From contig DALYDD010000004.1 of assembly GCA_031973395.1 (NCBI GenBank), positions 5,172-69,171 on the forward strand: a DNA stretch of 64,000 bases, given 5' to 3'. Below the pieces are notes generated by a model that ran no database searches, was not told the origin of the DNA, and saw only the letters and a list, made by a program, of their open reading frames with translations. Below, in pieces: positions 1 to 7,034 of the stretch (position 1 is the first letter of the stretch; each line of letters starts with the position of its first letter). Made by a program: the position numbers and the translations under genes. Origin of the DNA: DALYDD01 sp031973395 (GTDB taxonomy: Bacteria > Patescibacteriota > Minisyncoccia > Phycocordibacterales > CAIZLB01).

Positions 1-294
1 GGTGGATTCTTTGCGTATATAGGGCTCAATATGTTTGATCAGGTTTTTGATCTAACAACGGTGCGCGGAGTTTTCCTACATGGATTTGTCGCGGGTATCC
101 TGGGTCTAGTCGTTTCGATTCTCATTTTGAAATTACTAAAGAGTGAAGAAATGCACGAAGTCTCGGTGACTTTGCAAAAACGCATCCCTGCCATCAATAT
201 TTTTGGTGGCTGGTTTGGAAAAAAACCTGCTCCTGCTGATTTGTCGAAGACGGGAGATGTTTTGGTCTTGGAGCCGGATAAACTAGAACACTAA
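1..294 (+). CDS. murJ: Lipid II flippase MurJ-like, C-terminal end (partial)
   Basis: The frame is open from base 1, so the gene begins outside the window. The visible 97 residues hold one hydrophobic helix (VFLHGFVAGILGLVVSILIL) followed by a short cytoplasmic tail with KSEEMHEV. This resembles the last membrane helix and tail of the MurJ/MviN family, which moves lipid II across the membrane for peptidoglycan synthesis. The assignment rests on this tail alone, so another polytopic membrane protein is possible. The stop codon lies inside the left arm of the hairpin that follows, so transcription probably ends right at the gene end. It converges with mscL. Confidence 0.45.
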   Translation, partial: GGFFAYIGLNMFDQVFDLTTVRGVFLHGFVAGILGLVVSILILKLLKSEEMHEVSVTLQKRIPAINIFGGWFGKKPAPADLSKTGDVLVLEPDKLEH

Positions 295-379
295 AATACA
301 AAATAGCTTGCTGTCCTCGGTTTCGATAATGGTCACACGATCGTCCTGCGGAGGCAAGCTATTTTGTATTTTAGTGTTC
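286..379. terminator. Long perfect hairpin between murJ-like gene and mscL
   Basis: Arms 286-311 and 354-379 are perfect reverse complements of each other (26 nt) and begin inside the last codons of the murJ-like gene. The AT-rich outer part gives a T-run on both strands, so it can terminate both converging genes. The loop carries copy A of the 45-nt motif described separately. Confidence 0.75.
312..356 (+). repeat. 45-nt terminator-loop motif, copy A
   Basis: This copy begins TGTCCTCGGTTTCG and ends TCCTGCGGAGGCA. Two further copies, also exactly 45 nt, lie at 6625-6669 (+) and 51936-51980 (-). The ends are nearly invariant and the middle varies. CCTC can pair with GAGG near the ends, and CGAT with ATCG inside, giving a small hairpin with conserved internal loops. 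I do not recognise the family. Confidence 0.7.
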
Positions 380-404
380 TCTAAGAATGATGAGCCTTGT
401 TCGA

Positions 405-752
405 TTATTGGTTCGGTGTCGCTGTATCAATGCTTTCTCTTTTCCTAATAATTCTACTCAGTAATCTAACTGTGATAAAGACAGAGAAACCCACGATAAT
501 CAGATTAACAATCGAGTTGATGAACGAACCCCATTTGATCGCGCCGTATGCGAATGAGCTGAAATCTGGCTTGTGGAAGAAGTTGGCAATGGCACCCATG
601 ATGATGTCTTTCACTAATGAATCCACCACGGTATTGAATGCGGTACCGATTACAACACCAACAGCGAGATCGATGGCATTACCTTTTGCAATGAATTCTT
701 TGAATTCTTGACCGAACTTTTTTGCTTTAACTAATTTGTCTTGGATGGGCAT
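405..752 (-). CDS. mscL: Large-conductance mechanosensitive channel MscL
   Basis: This 115-residue protein has the MscL signature near the N-terminus (EFKEFIAKGNAIDLAVGVV), a first membrane helix with the glycine/alanine-rich pore face, a periplasmic loop and a second helix (NSIVNLIIVGFSVFITVRLL). MscL forms a homopentamer in the cytoplasmic membrane that opens under membrane tension to release solutes during osmotic downshock. The length is slightly below the usual 130-150 residues because the C-terminal cytoplasmic helix is short. It converges with the murJ-like gene and lies downstream of the DsbA-like gene on the same strand, 37 bp away. Confidence 0.95.
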   Translation of the reverse strand: MPIQDKLVKAKKFGQEFKEFIAKGNAIDLAVGVVIGTAFNTVVDSLVKDIIMGAIANFFHKPDFSSFAYGAIKWGSFINSIVNLIIVGFSVFITVRLLSRIIRKRESIDTATPNQ

Positions 753-789
753 TGTGATTTTGTGAGAAAGAAAAACGTGGCCAAAAGAT

Positions 790-1488
790 TTAGTTTGCTG
801 GCGCAGGTGCGGTTGTACTTGCTGCTAATTCAGCCGCGATCATTTCCTTCAGGGTTTGTGCGGTCTGAACACCTACAATTGCGCTTTTGGCATTGAATAC
901 CAGTGTAGGGGTTGAAGAGATACCCATTCTCATGGCATCTGCATTGTCATTGTTCATGATATCTGTAACGAGATTTTTGAAACTTGCATCATCTAAGCGT
1001 GCGGTAAATTTGGTTACATCGAGCTTAATTTCCTTTGCGTAACCAATAAAGATTTCTTTTTGTTTTGCTTCACCTTGGCTGGCCCAGTCACTTTGCTTTG
1101 CAAATAAAAGATGTGCCATCTCGAAGAATTTGGCAGGATCTTGTTCACGTGCTGCAAATGCAGCCATGGCAGAGTTGATGGAGTCTGCACCGTGAATCGG
1201 GAGGAGGCGGAGGGCAAATGAAACTTGGTCAGCAGAAGATGAGGCGAGTGCTGCTTCGACATTCGGTGCAAGCATTGAACATGCAGGACATGCGAAATCT
1301 CCAAATTCTACGATAGAGACTTTTGCGTTTGATGAACCCTGAATAGGGGTTGTAGAAGAAACAAGGGTTGCTGGGTCGATTTTTACACTTGGCGCCTTCG
1401 GGCCACCCTTGGTCATAGCTAAGCCACCAAAGATAACAAGAATGGTAATAAGAACGATGATAGATATTACTTTTGTTTCAGAGCTCAT
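790..1488 (-). CDS. DsbA-like membrane-anchored thiol oxidoreductase
   Basis: This 232-residue protein has one N-terminal membrane helix (residues 7-25) and then a thioredoxin-fold domain of the DsbA/Thioredoxin_4 type. The active site CPAC is at residues 67-70 in EFGDFACPAC, and a cis-proline region (SSTPTLVFN) lies near the C-terminus. It should introduce or exchange disulfides in exported proteins. The next gene on the same strand is a DsbB-like quinone reductase, 67 bp upstream, so the pair makes a complete oxidative-folding relay. Many exported proteins here, such as the 1129-residue surface protein, are cysteine-rich and plausible clients. Confidence 0.9.
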   Translation of the reverse strand: MSSETKVISIIVLITILVIFGGLAMTKGGPKAPSVKIDPATLVSSTTPIQGSSNAKVSIVEFGDFACPACSMLAPNVEAALASSSADQVSFALRLLPIHGADSINSAMAAFAAREQDPAKFFEMAHLLFAKQSDWASQGEAKQKEIFIGYAKEIKLDVTKFTARLDDASFKNLVTDIMNNDNADAMRMGISSTPTLVFNAKSAIVGVQTAQTLKEMIAAELAASTTAPAPAN

Positions 1489-1555
1489 ATAATTGATTGA
1501 TTAAGATAATTTGGATTAAGGATTAAAGGCGAATAAATCGGCAGTAGCCTCATTA

Positions 1556-2044
1556 TTACGCGGGGTTTACGGTATTTGTTTCATTCATCCTAACATATCG
1601 GCGTTGTACGTACATCATGGTGATGATCACGGTAAAGGCAATAAATGCGAGCAGAGGGATGGTTACGAAACCAAAATATTCTATAAATTTTGTAGTGCAC
1701 GATACGCCTGTACTACACGGTGAGATGGTGTCCGGAATGATTTTGTAATATAGAAGATTGTGATAAAGAGAGATAATCCAACCAATCCAAGCGAGCGGTA
1801 GTACGTATAAATATACTCTGGCGTCTTTTCTGAGGATTCCCACCATCAGAATGAGGACAAGGGGGAACATGAGGATTCTCTGATACCAACAGAGTACACA
1901 AGGAGGGAAGTGGGCGATATTGCTGTAATACATACTCCACAGGAATGCCACAATTGATTGGACAAAAGCTATATATAGGGCATAAGAACCAAGGCGATTC
2001 CAAAAGCTTTGTACCGGCATGCCGGCGGGTGTTGGGTTTTGCAT
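1556..2044 (-). CDS. dsbB: Disulfide bond formation protein DsbB/BdbC
   Basis: This 162-residue protein has four hydrophobic segments and two redox Cys pairs. The first is CVLC at residues 49-52, followed by the typical WYQRI. The second is C110/C116 in the loop before the last helices. DsbB family proteins reoxidise DsbA and pass electrons to quinone in the membrane. It is the first gene of a likely dsbB-dsbA pair and is transcribed divergently from the Fur-like gene. The ATG is only 7 nt from a TATAAT box on the same strand, so the mRNA is probably leaderless. Confidence 0.93.
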   Translation of the reverse strand: MQNPTPAGMPVQSFWNRLGSYALYIAFVQSIVAFLWSMYYSNIAHFPPCVLCWYQRILMFPLVLILMVGILRKDARVYLYVLPLAWIGWIISLYHNLLYYKIIPDTISPCSTGVSCTTKFIEYFGFVTIPLLAFIAFTVIITMMYVQRRYVRMNETNTVNPA

Positions 2045-2051
2045 GGGTGGT

Positions 2052-2057
2052 ATTATA
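2052..2057 (-). promoter_or_regulatory. -10 box of dsbB
   Basis: On the minus strand the sequence reads TATAAT, with 7 nt between it and the dsbB ATG. That spacing puts the transcription start at or next to the start codon. Confidence 0.6.
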
Positions 2058-2064
2058 GCAAAAC

Positions 2065-2093
2065 TTTACAAAAAACACCTTTTGCTCTATTAT
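2065..2093 (+). promoter_or_regulatory. Promoter of the Fur-like/NAS operon
   Basis: A -35 box TTTACA (2065-2070) and a -10 box TATTAT (2088-2093) are separated by exactly 17 nt. Transcription should start near 2100. The alternative upstream ATG at 2092 would then not be transcribed, and the ATG at 2110 is favoured for the regulator. Confidence 0.6.
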
Positions 2094-2111
2094 GCAAACT
2101 ACTTGCATAAT
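2089..2111. promoter_or_regulatory. Palindromic operator over -10 box and start codon
   Basis: ATTATGCAA (2089-2097) and TTGCATAAT (2103-2111) form a perfect 9-bp inverted repeat with a 5-nt spacer. It covers the -10 box, the expected transcription start and the first bases of the regulator's ATG. A dyad of this size and position is what an autorepressing Fur/Zur-family dimer uses. Binding by the encoded regulator is inferred. Confidence 0.65.
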
Positions 2112-2457
2112 GAGAACCAATAAATATAAAGAAAAAATCATAGCCCTCTTTGGCACAGAGCACCTTCTTGGCCTTGATGATATTCGGGCGCGTTTACGCG
2201 ATGCTGATTTTTCAACTGTTTTTCGAAATGTTGAACACCTTTTGGCAGAAGGAAAAATCAAAAAAGTTGTTATAAACAATAAGTATGTTTTGTATGAATT
2301 AGCAGATCACGCGCATGATCATTTTGTTTGTGATGATTGTGGAACGGTTGAATCCATTGAATTGTCGCATTCAGTTGGTCAACTTAAGGGTCGGCATGTC
2401 AGTGATATCACTGTGCATGGCACTTGTGATGTTTGTGTCGAAGTTCCGGTTCGCTGA
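2110..2457 (+). CDS. Fur/Zur-family metal-dependent transcriptional repressor
   Basis: This 115-residue protein is a short Fur-family regulator. The winged-helix part holds DDIRARLRDADFSTVFRNVEHLL (residues 23-45). The dimerisation part has a His-rich HAHDHFVC stretch and two CxxC pairs (74/77 and 106/109) for a structural zinc. The ATG at 2110 is preferred over the one at 2092 because the -10 box spans 2088-2093. It is the first gene of a tightly spaced set with a nicotianamine-synthase-like enzyme and a ZIP transporter, and it has a palindrome over its own promoter. Zinc-sensing (Zur) is the most likely role. Iron or manganese sensing cannot be excluded. Confidence 0.88.
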   Translation: MRTNKYKEKIIALFGTEHLLGLDDIRARLRDADFSTVFRNVEHLLAEGKIKKVVINNKYVLYELADHAHDHFVCDDCGTVESIELSHSVGQLKGRHVSDITVHGTCDVCVEVPVR

Positions 2458-2479
2458 TTGCTTTGCTGTTATCAATACT

Positions 2480-3259
2480 ATGACACCAGAAAAAATCTTT
2501 AAAAAAATCATTGCTCTCGACACCTTGACTCCAAGTGACAAGGTAAATGCTCTATTCACTTCGCTCGTAAATTATGTCACAGACTTTTCGAATCATTCTA
2601 GACAAAAGACTTTATCTAAGGCGAAAATTGCAAAGCTCCAAAATATATGCTCAAAAGCTGAGTATGAAATGGAAGTGTATTGGGCCAAGCGCATCATATC
2701 GGGTGAGTACGAGCTTAAGGATTTTCCATATTATCAAAATTATGTGGAGTTAACGCGGGTTGAATGGGCAGCATTGAAATCTTGTCACGATCACGCACAT
2801 CACAATGTTTTATTTGTAGGCAGTGGCCCTTTGCCCATGACCGCGATCATTCTCGCCACTCTGCATAATACTAGTGTAACTTTGGTTGACAGTGACTTGG
2901 AGGCCGTACGGCTCTCAAAGAAAGTCATTAATACACTTGGCCTGGGACAACAAATTAAGATTATGCATGGCGATGCGGCGGGGTTCAAAAAATACCATAA
3001 CTTCAATACGATTTTTATTGCGGCGCTCGTGGGTGATTCGGCAAAGGGCAAAATTGAAATTTTTGACAGTATAAAAGAAAACTTGGCAGACCATACACAC
3101 ATCATCACTCGATCGAGTTGGGGTAAAAGAAAACTGCTGTACCAACCTTTACCCAAAAAAGTGTACTCAATGTTTAGCCCGATTCTGGAAATCGTGCCTT
3201 ACAATAAAATTGTTAATTCAGTAGTTATTTTCAAGTATGAAAAAAATGACCATGAATAA
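2480..3259 (+). CDS. Nicotianamine synthase-like enzyme
   Basis: This 259-residue protein carries features I recognise from nicotianamine synthases: a helical N-terminal part with FPYYQNYVEL (82-91), then a Rossmann-type SAM domain with LFVGSGPLPMTAI (111-123), the AALVG motif (181-185), TRSSWGKRKLLY (210-221) and the terminal NSVVI (246-250). NAS enzymes join aminopropyl groups of S-adenosylmethionine into metal-chelating nicotianamine. Archaeal and bacterial relatives use other acceptors such as glutamate or histidine. The ATG at 2480 is chosen because the frame further upstream only overlaps the regulator gene. It lies 22 bp after the Fur-like gene and overlaps the GNAT gene. The product is probably a zinc or nickel ligand, but its exact structure is unknown. 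Confidence 0.85.
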   Translation: MTPEKIFKKIIALDTLTPSDKVNALFTSLVNYVTDFSNHSRQKTLSKAKIAKLQNICSKAEYEMEVYWAKRIISGEYELKDFPYYQNYVELTRVEWAALKSCHDHAHHNVLFVGSGPLPMTAIILATLHNTSVTLVDSDLEAVRLSKKVINTLGLGQQIKIMHGDAAGFKKYHNFNTIFIAALVGDSAKGKIEIFDSIKENLADHTHIITRSSWGKRKLLYQPLPKKVYSMFSPILEIVPYNKIVNSVVIFKYEKNDHE

Positions 3260-3770
3260 TATTTTTATCGAAAGGTTAGATCTAGATACAGAAAAAGGCA
3301 AAGAAGAGATTGCTGCTGCGAAAGCCTTCATGCTGAAAATAATAAAAGATGATTTTGGCTATGATTTTAATCCGAAATGGCATGATGACATTGTGCGTTT
3401 AGAGGAAGTGTATATGCCAGACACGCGTAGTTGCGTATATGTTGCTAAATTAGATAATGAAATTATTGGCACAATTGCTTTGCGCCCTTATGATAAAAAA
3501 TACCCAGAATTCATGGAGCGTTATGACGGTGCGGGTACAGCCTCGATCTGGCGTCATTATATAGCGCGAGAGTATCGTGGCCAGGGTATTGGTACCGAAC
3601 TTTTATGTGCAGCCGAAGAATTTGCTCAATCTATGGGCTATAAAACTATTTATCTGCATACGCAAAAGACCATTCCGGGTTCATTGGAATATTGGCAGGC
3701 AAAAGGTTATATAAAAGTTTTAGAGGCAGAGGATGACTTGCAAACAGTTCATTTGGAAAAAAGTATATAA
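3237..3770 (+). CDS. GNAT family N-acetyltransferase
   Basis: This protein of up to 177 residues has the GNAT fold: VYVAKLDNEIIGTIAL (strands around the central sheet) and the acetyl-CoA-binding motif REYRGQGIGTELL, followed by the helix AAEEFAQSMGYKTIYL. Three in-frame ATGs (3237, 3246, 3252) are possible starts, all overlapping the end of the NAS-like gene. That overlap implies translational coupling. The acceptor is unknown. Within this operon a role in modifying the nicotianamine-like product is attractive, but nothing in the sequence proves it. A general small-molecule or protein acetyltransferase is equally possible. Confidence 0.88.
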   Translation: MKKMTMNNIFIERLDLDTEKGKEEIAAAKAFMLKIIKDDFGYDFNPKWHDDIVRLEEVYMPDTRSCVYVAKLDNEIIGTIALRPYDKKYPEFMERYDGAGTASIWRHYIAREYRGQGIGTELLCAAEEFAQSMGYKTIYLHTQKTIPGSLEYWQAKGYIKVLEAEDDLQTVHLEKSI

Positions 3771-3775
3771 ACTCT

Positions 3776-4978
3776 ATGACCCATTTCATTCATCGTCATA
3801 AAAAAGCTTGGATTTTCTCTTTTCTCTTTACTATTATTTTCGGATTATTTGGCTTTACATTTGATGTAGGTGCACAGGAATTGCAGGCAGATGAGGTGTC
3901 ATTGGTAAAAGCACAGCTCATCAAGGTGGCATCAACTACTGAACAAAATGTCCCTGGTACTGATGTTAAACAAGTATTCCGGACGATCGAAGTCCGCATA
4001 CTTGAGGGTGATTATAAAGGCGACATTGTCTTTGTTGAAGATGATCACCTAAAGACTAAGCCCGGTGATAAGTTTTATCTACAGGTTACTAAGCATGCGG
4101 ACGGGCAGACTCAATATGCATCTGCAGAAGCCTATCGAGTTAATTGGCTTGTTATCTATTTTATTATATTCATCGTATTGACGGTGGTCTTTGGTGGCAT
4201 GCAGGGTATACGCGGTCTACTTAGCTTATTTGCCAGCGTCTTTGTTATCTTTTATTTGTTTTTGCCACAATTGGCTGGTGGCACATCACCGCTCATTATT
4301 TCGATGATAGTTTCAGGGATTATTATCGTGCTTGGATCTTATGTGACGCATGGTTTCAATCGAACCACGAGTTCTGCGGTAATCGGTATGATCTGTACGG
4401 TTTTGATAACTGGATTAATGGCTTTGCACGCGATGTTTGTTTTAAGGTTCACAGGTGTCTCTTCAGAAGAAGTTGTGTATCTGACATTCAATACTAATGG
4501 AGCAATTGATCTACATGGATTACTGCTCGGAGGAATCATGATTGGTTTACTGGGTATTCTATACGATGTTGCTATTGGTCAAGCTATTATTGTGGAGGAA
4601 TTATTGCGCTCGGCCCCGCATTTATCTATCAAGAAAATTTTTGAAAGAGCTATCCGGATTGGGCGCGAGCATATCGGCGCATTGGTAAATACTTTAGCTT
4701 TTGCGTATGTTGGAGCCTCTCTACCTTTATTACTTTTGTTTTACACTTCTGATGCCGCTGGACCGCTTGCCATTCTGAACAGAGAAGATATCTCAACTGA
4801 GATTATTCGAACACTGATCGGTTCTATTGGTCTTGTGCTTGCTGTACCAATCACAACAATGCTTTCAATTATTATGCTTCGTGGTAGGGTAAAGTATCAT
4901 GAATCTGATGGGGAGAAAAAAGAAGATCATGGTCACGCACATGCGCATATACATTCACATGGAAAGCATATTCATTAA
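3776..4978 (+). CDS. YibE/F family membrane protein with His-rich tail
   Basis: This 400-residue protein has an N-terminal signal/anchor, an extracytoplasmic region (about residues 30-120) and about seven membrane helices from residue 122 on, in the pattern of the YibE/F family (GGMQGIRGLLSLFASVFVIF, NTLAFAYVGASLPLLLLF). The molecular function of YibE/F proteins is not established. The last 20 residues are exceptionally His-rich (HGHAHAHIHSHGKHIH), a likely metal-binding tail. It begins 5 bp after the GNAT gene and ends 10 bp before the ZIP transporter, so it is part of the metal operon. Transport or sensing of the metal or its ligand is a reasonable inference. Confidence 0.85.
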   Translation: MTHFIHRHKKAWIFSFLFTIIFGLFGFTFDVGAQELQADEVSLVKAQLIKVASTTEQNVPGTDVKQVFRTIEVRILEGDYKGDIVFVEDDHLKTKPGDKFYLQVTKHADGQTQYASAEAYRVNWLVIYFIIFIVLTVVFGGMQGIRGLLSLFASVFVIFYLFLPQLAGGTSPLIISMIVSGIIIVLGSYVTHGFNRTTSSAVIGMICTVLITGLMALHAMFVLRFTGVSSEEVVYLTFNTNGAIDLHGLLLGGIMIGLLGILYDVAIGQAIIVEELLRSAPHLSIKKIFERAIRIGREHIGALVNTLAFAYVGASLPLLLLFYTSDAAGPLAILNREDISTEIIRTLIGSIGLVLAVPITTMLSIIMLRGRVKYHESDGEKKEDHGHAHAHIHSHGKHIH

Positions 4979-4988
4979 TTAATTTTTT

Positions 4989-5750
4989 ATGGAAATATCA
5001 TTTATGTACGGATTCATCAGCATTGTCGTCGTTAGCCTCATTTCATTTGTTGGTGGCGCACTCTTTCTCATATCAAGAGAAAAACTCAGCCGTATTTTAC
5101 CCTATCTGGTGAGCCTCTCAGTGGGTGCATTGCTCGGAGATGCAGCCCTACACCTATTACCCGAAGCTTTTGAAAGTGCTGCATCTGCGACATGGGTCGG
5201 TGTCTCGATCCTTATTGGCTTTTTTATTTTTCTATTACTTGAACATGGTTTGCACTGGCATCATTCGCATGGAGAAAATGAGGAAGAGCATGATCACGGC
5301 CATCATATCGGCCCACTCGTGACAATTGCAGACAGTGTCCATAATTTTATCGATGGTATTATCATCGCCCTAGGATTTAGTCTGGGAATTGAGATTGGAA
5401 TTGCTACAACAATTGCAGTTATCTTGCATGAAGTGCCGCAGGAGATTGGGGATATTGGCCTCCTCATGTATGCGGGCTGGTCAAAAAGAAAAGCACTCTT
5501 TTTCAACTTTATTTCTGCCTGTGCCGCTATTCTCGGATTTCTCGTCGTTTTCTTATTTGAAAAAAGCTCACATCTATTCACGAATTATTTACCATACTTG
5601 CTGGCCGTTGCTGCCGGAGGGTTCATATATATAGCGGGGGCGGACCTGATTCCCGAACTTCGACGAAATCACAGGAAGGCTTTCGCGGGGCATATTATGG
5701 TTATTTTGGTGGGTATTATTGCCATGCTCGCTTTATTGTTGCTTGAATAG
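4989..5750 (+). CDS. ZIP family metal transporter
   Basis: This 253-residue protein shows eight hydrophobic segments. It has a His-rich loop after the third (HWHHSHGENEEEHDHGHH, about residues 89-106) and the ZIP signature helices HNFIDGIIIALGFSL and ILHEVPQEIGDIGLL, which hold the His/Glu metal ligands of the binuclear centre. ZIP proteins bring zinc, and sometimes iron or manganese, into the cytoplasm. It is the last gene of the operon that starts with the Fur/Zur-like regulator. The placement supports zinc uptake that is derepressed when the metal is scarce. Confidence 0.93.
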   Translation: MEISFMYGFISIVVVSLISFVGGALFLISREKLSRILPYLVSLSVGALLGDAALHLLPEAFESAASATWVGVSILIGFFIFLLLEHGLHWHHSHGENEEEHDHGHHIGPLVTIADSVHNFIDGIIIALGFSLGIEIGIATTIAVILHEVPQEIGDIGLLMYAGWSKRKALFFNFISACAAILGFLVVFLFEKSSHLFTNYLPYLLAVAAGGFIYIAGADLIPELRRNHRKAFAGHIMVILVGIIAMLALLLLE

Positions 5751-5802
5751 GAAATTCAGCTTTTCTTTATTAAAATTTGATCAAAAATTCATAACTTAAT
5801 GT

Positions 5803-5808
5803 TATACT
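5803..5808 (+). promoter_or_regulatory. -10 box of the glutaredoxin gene
   Basis: TATACT lies 9 nt before the ATG at 5818. No clear Shine-Dalgarno sequence follows, so the leader is very short or absent. Confidence 0.45.
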
Positions 5809-5817
5809 ATTTTCACT

Positions 5818-6090
5818 ATGGTAATAATTTACAGCACGCCCACTTGCACATACTGCAAAATGGCAAAAGAATATTTTACTCAGCATAATGTAGCCTACGA
5901 GGAAATCGATGTGGCTGCAGATCCGGTTAAGCGCAAGGAAATGATCGACAAAAGCGGTCAGATGGGCGTTCCGGTTATCGAAATTAATGGTCAAATCATG
6001 GTTGGATTTGATGAGGAAACATTAGCATCGCTTCTTGCTGATTCTGGAACAGGAGCGACTCCTGCGCCTGCTGTCGAAGAGGCAAAATAA
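5818..6090 (+). CDS. Glutaredoxin-like protein
   Basis: This 90-residue thioredoxin-fold protein has the active site CTYC at residues 10-13 in YSTPTCTYCKMAKEY, the cis-proline loop GVPVIEINGQIMVGFDEE and a short Ala/Pro-rich tail. It is close to the small NrdH/YruB-type glutaredoxins. It acts in the cytoplasm, reducing disulfides or passing electrons to a reductase target. trxB at 43505-44452 could supply the electrons if the protein is NrdH-like. The FKBP gene follows 14 bp later, so the two are probably cotranscribed up to the terminator at 6601. Confidence 0.9.
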   Translation: MVIIYSTPTCTYCKMAKEYFTQHNVAYEEIDVAADPVKRKEMIDKSGQMGVPVIEINGQIMVGFDEETLASLLADSGTGATPAPAVEEAK

Positions 6091-6104
6091 AATATAAATT
6101 ATAT

Positions 6105-6599
6105 ATGAAAAAAGCGATAGTCTCGATTATAGTTTTAATTGTCGTAGTTGGAGCAATCACTGTGTATGCAACACAAGATGCAAAAAGTGATAATTCAGCT
6201 CAGCAAGCAAATGTGGGAGCTGTTACCGTGAAAGATATGGCAGCAGATACAAATCAAGTTAATAATTCATCAAATACAAATATGGAAAACGCAAATGTGG
6301 CACAAAATGGAGATATGGTTTTCGTTCACTATACTGGAAAGCTAACCGATGGTACGAAATTTGATAGCTCGGTAGATCGAGGTCAGCCATTTGGATTCAT
6401 GCTCGGCTCAGGTATGGTTATCGCTGGTTGGGACAAGGGGGTTCTCGGAATGAAGATTGGGGAAAAGAAAACTCTCACAATTGCACCAGAGGATGGCTAT
6501 GGGGCAACTGGCGTGAAGAATCCTCAGACAGGAGAAGTTGTCATTCCTGCGAATGCGACATTGGTTTTTGATGTTGAGTTGATTGATATTAAACGATAA
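6105..6599 (+). CDS. FKBP-type peptidyl-prolyl isomerase, membrane-anchored
   Basis: This 164-residue protein has an N-terminal membrane anchor or signal (residues 5-22), an Asn/Ser-rich linker and a C-terminal FKBP domain (about 68-163). The domain has the usual active-site pieces: VHYTGKLTDGTKFDSS, GQPFGFMLG, VIAGWDKGVLGMKIGEKKTL, and PPIase-type residues in GYGATG and LVFDVELIDI. It catalyses cis-trans isomerisation of prolyl bonds in exported proteins. With the anchor it works on the outer face of the membrane, alongside the DsbA/DsbB pair. Confidence 0.93.
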   Translation: MKKAIVSIIVLIVVVGAITVYATQDAKSDNSAQQANVGAVTVKDMAADTNQVNNSSNTNMENANVAQNGDMVFVHYTGKLTDGTKFDSSVDRGQPFGFMLGSGMVIAGWDKGVLGMKIGEKKTLTIAPEDGYGATGVKNPQTGEVVIPANATLVFDVELIDIKR

Positions 6600-6600
6600 G

Positions 6601-6694
6601 AAAAATAAAAAGCTTTCTTTGTACTGTCCTCGGTTTCGATTATGGCAACATAGTCATCCTGCGGAGGCACTTAAGGAAGCTTTTTATTTTTTTC
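6601..6694 (+). terminator. Hairpin terminator after FKBP gene
   Basis: AAAAATAAAAAGCTTTCTT on the left pairs with AAGGAAGCTTTTTATTTTT on the right, which ends in a run of T. The loop carries copy B of the 45-nt motif, the same arrangement as at 286-379. Confidence 0.7.
6625..6669 (+). repeat. 45-nt terminator-loop motif, copy B
   Basis: Same length and ends as copy A (TGTCCTCGGTTTCG ... TCCTGCGGAGGCA) with several changes in the middle. In the inner stem, A30-T31 of copy A corresponds to G-T here and can still pair as a wobble. It lies in the loop of the FKBP terminator. Confidence 0.7.
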
Positions 6695-6753
6695 TAAAAA
6701 AGCCAGCTTCTTGGTCTCCTGAGGATATTTTGGTAGTATCTATAAGAATCCTT

Positions 6754-6825
6754 GCCGCCGTCGTTCAATGGATAGGACTATTCTTTCCTAAAGAATTAAT
6801 GCAGGTTCGATTCCTGCCGGTGGCA
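6754..6825 (+). tRNA. tRNA-Arg(CCT)
   Basis: Full cloverleaf. The acceptor GCCGCCG pairs with CGGTGGC, the D-arm GTTC with GGAC, and the anticodon stem ATTCT with AGAAT. The loop TTCCTAA has anticodon CCT at 6787-6789. The T-arm is GCAGG-TTCGATT-CCTGC. The discriminator is A and the 3' CCA is not encoded. A hairpin repeat begins immediately after it. Confidence 0.95.
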
Positions 6826-7004
6826 CAAATAAAAATACGCCGTAAGGCGATTTTTTATTTGTGCCACGGAGCAGGCCAACTGCTTGGCCTGCGCGCAGGA
6901 ATCGAAAAGGTTCTCCTTTATTTTCGAGAATGGAGCGTAGCGAGATTGGAGAAAATAGGGAACCTGTACTGGTCCTGTAAGGACCGATTCCTGCCGGGGG
7001 CACA
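6826..7004 (+). repeat. tRNA-anchored hairpin element, Arg copy
   Basis: This is a 179-bp non-coding element right behind tRNA-Arg. In order it holds a terminator-like hairpin whose left arm includes the tRNA 3' end (6820-6867), a 22-nt palindrome with GCCAACTGCTTGGC (6871-6892), an inverted copy of the tRNA T-arm (GCAGGAATCG, 6895-6904), a long stem (GGTTCTCC 6909-6916 with GGGAACC 6958-6964), the shared core TGTACTGGTCCTGTAAGGAC (6965-6984), and a direct copy of the tRNA 3' end (6985-7004) matching the tRNA in 19 of 20 positions. Related copies follow tRNA-Phe and once followed tRNA-Glu. Confidence 0.8.
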
Positions 7005-7022
7005 ATTTTAAACAGAGTTTGC

Positions 7023-7028
7023 TATACT
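7023..7028 (+). promoter_or_regulatory. -10 box of purD
   Basis: TATACT ends 6 nt before the purD ATG, so the transcript should be leaderless. Confidence 0.55.
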
Positions 7029-7034
7029 ATACCC

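Noticed and set aside
6860..7004. A second tRNA or pseudo-tRNA after tRNA-Arg, because of the tRNA-like end CGATTCCTGCC...GGCACA.
   Set aside because: There is no D-arm or anticodon arm, and the upstream part folds as a long hairpin. The same layout occurs behind other tRNAs.
6583..7011. A 142-codon plus-strand frame across the FKBP terminator, tRNA-Arg and the hairpin element.
   Set aside because: It runs through a terminator, a tRNA and a structured repeat, so it is a chance frame.
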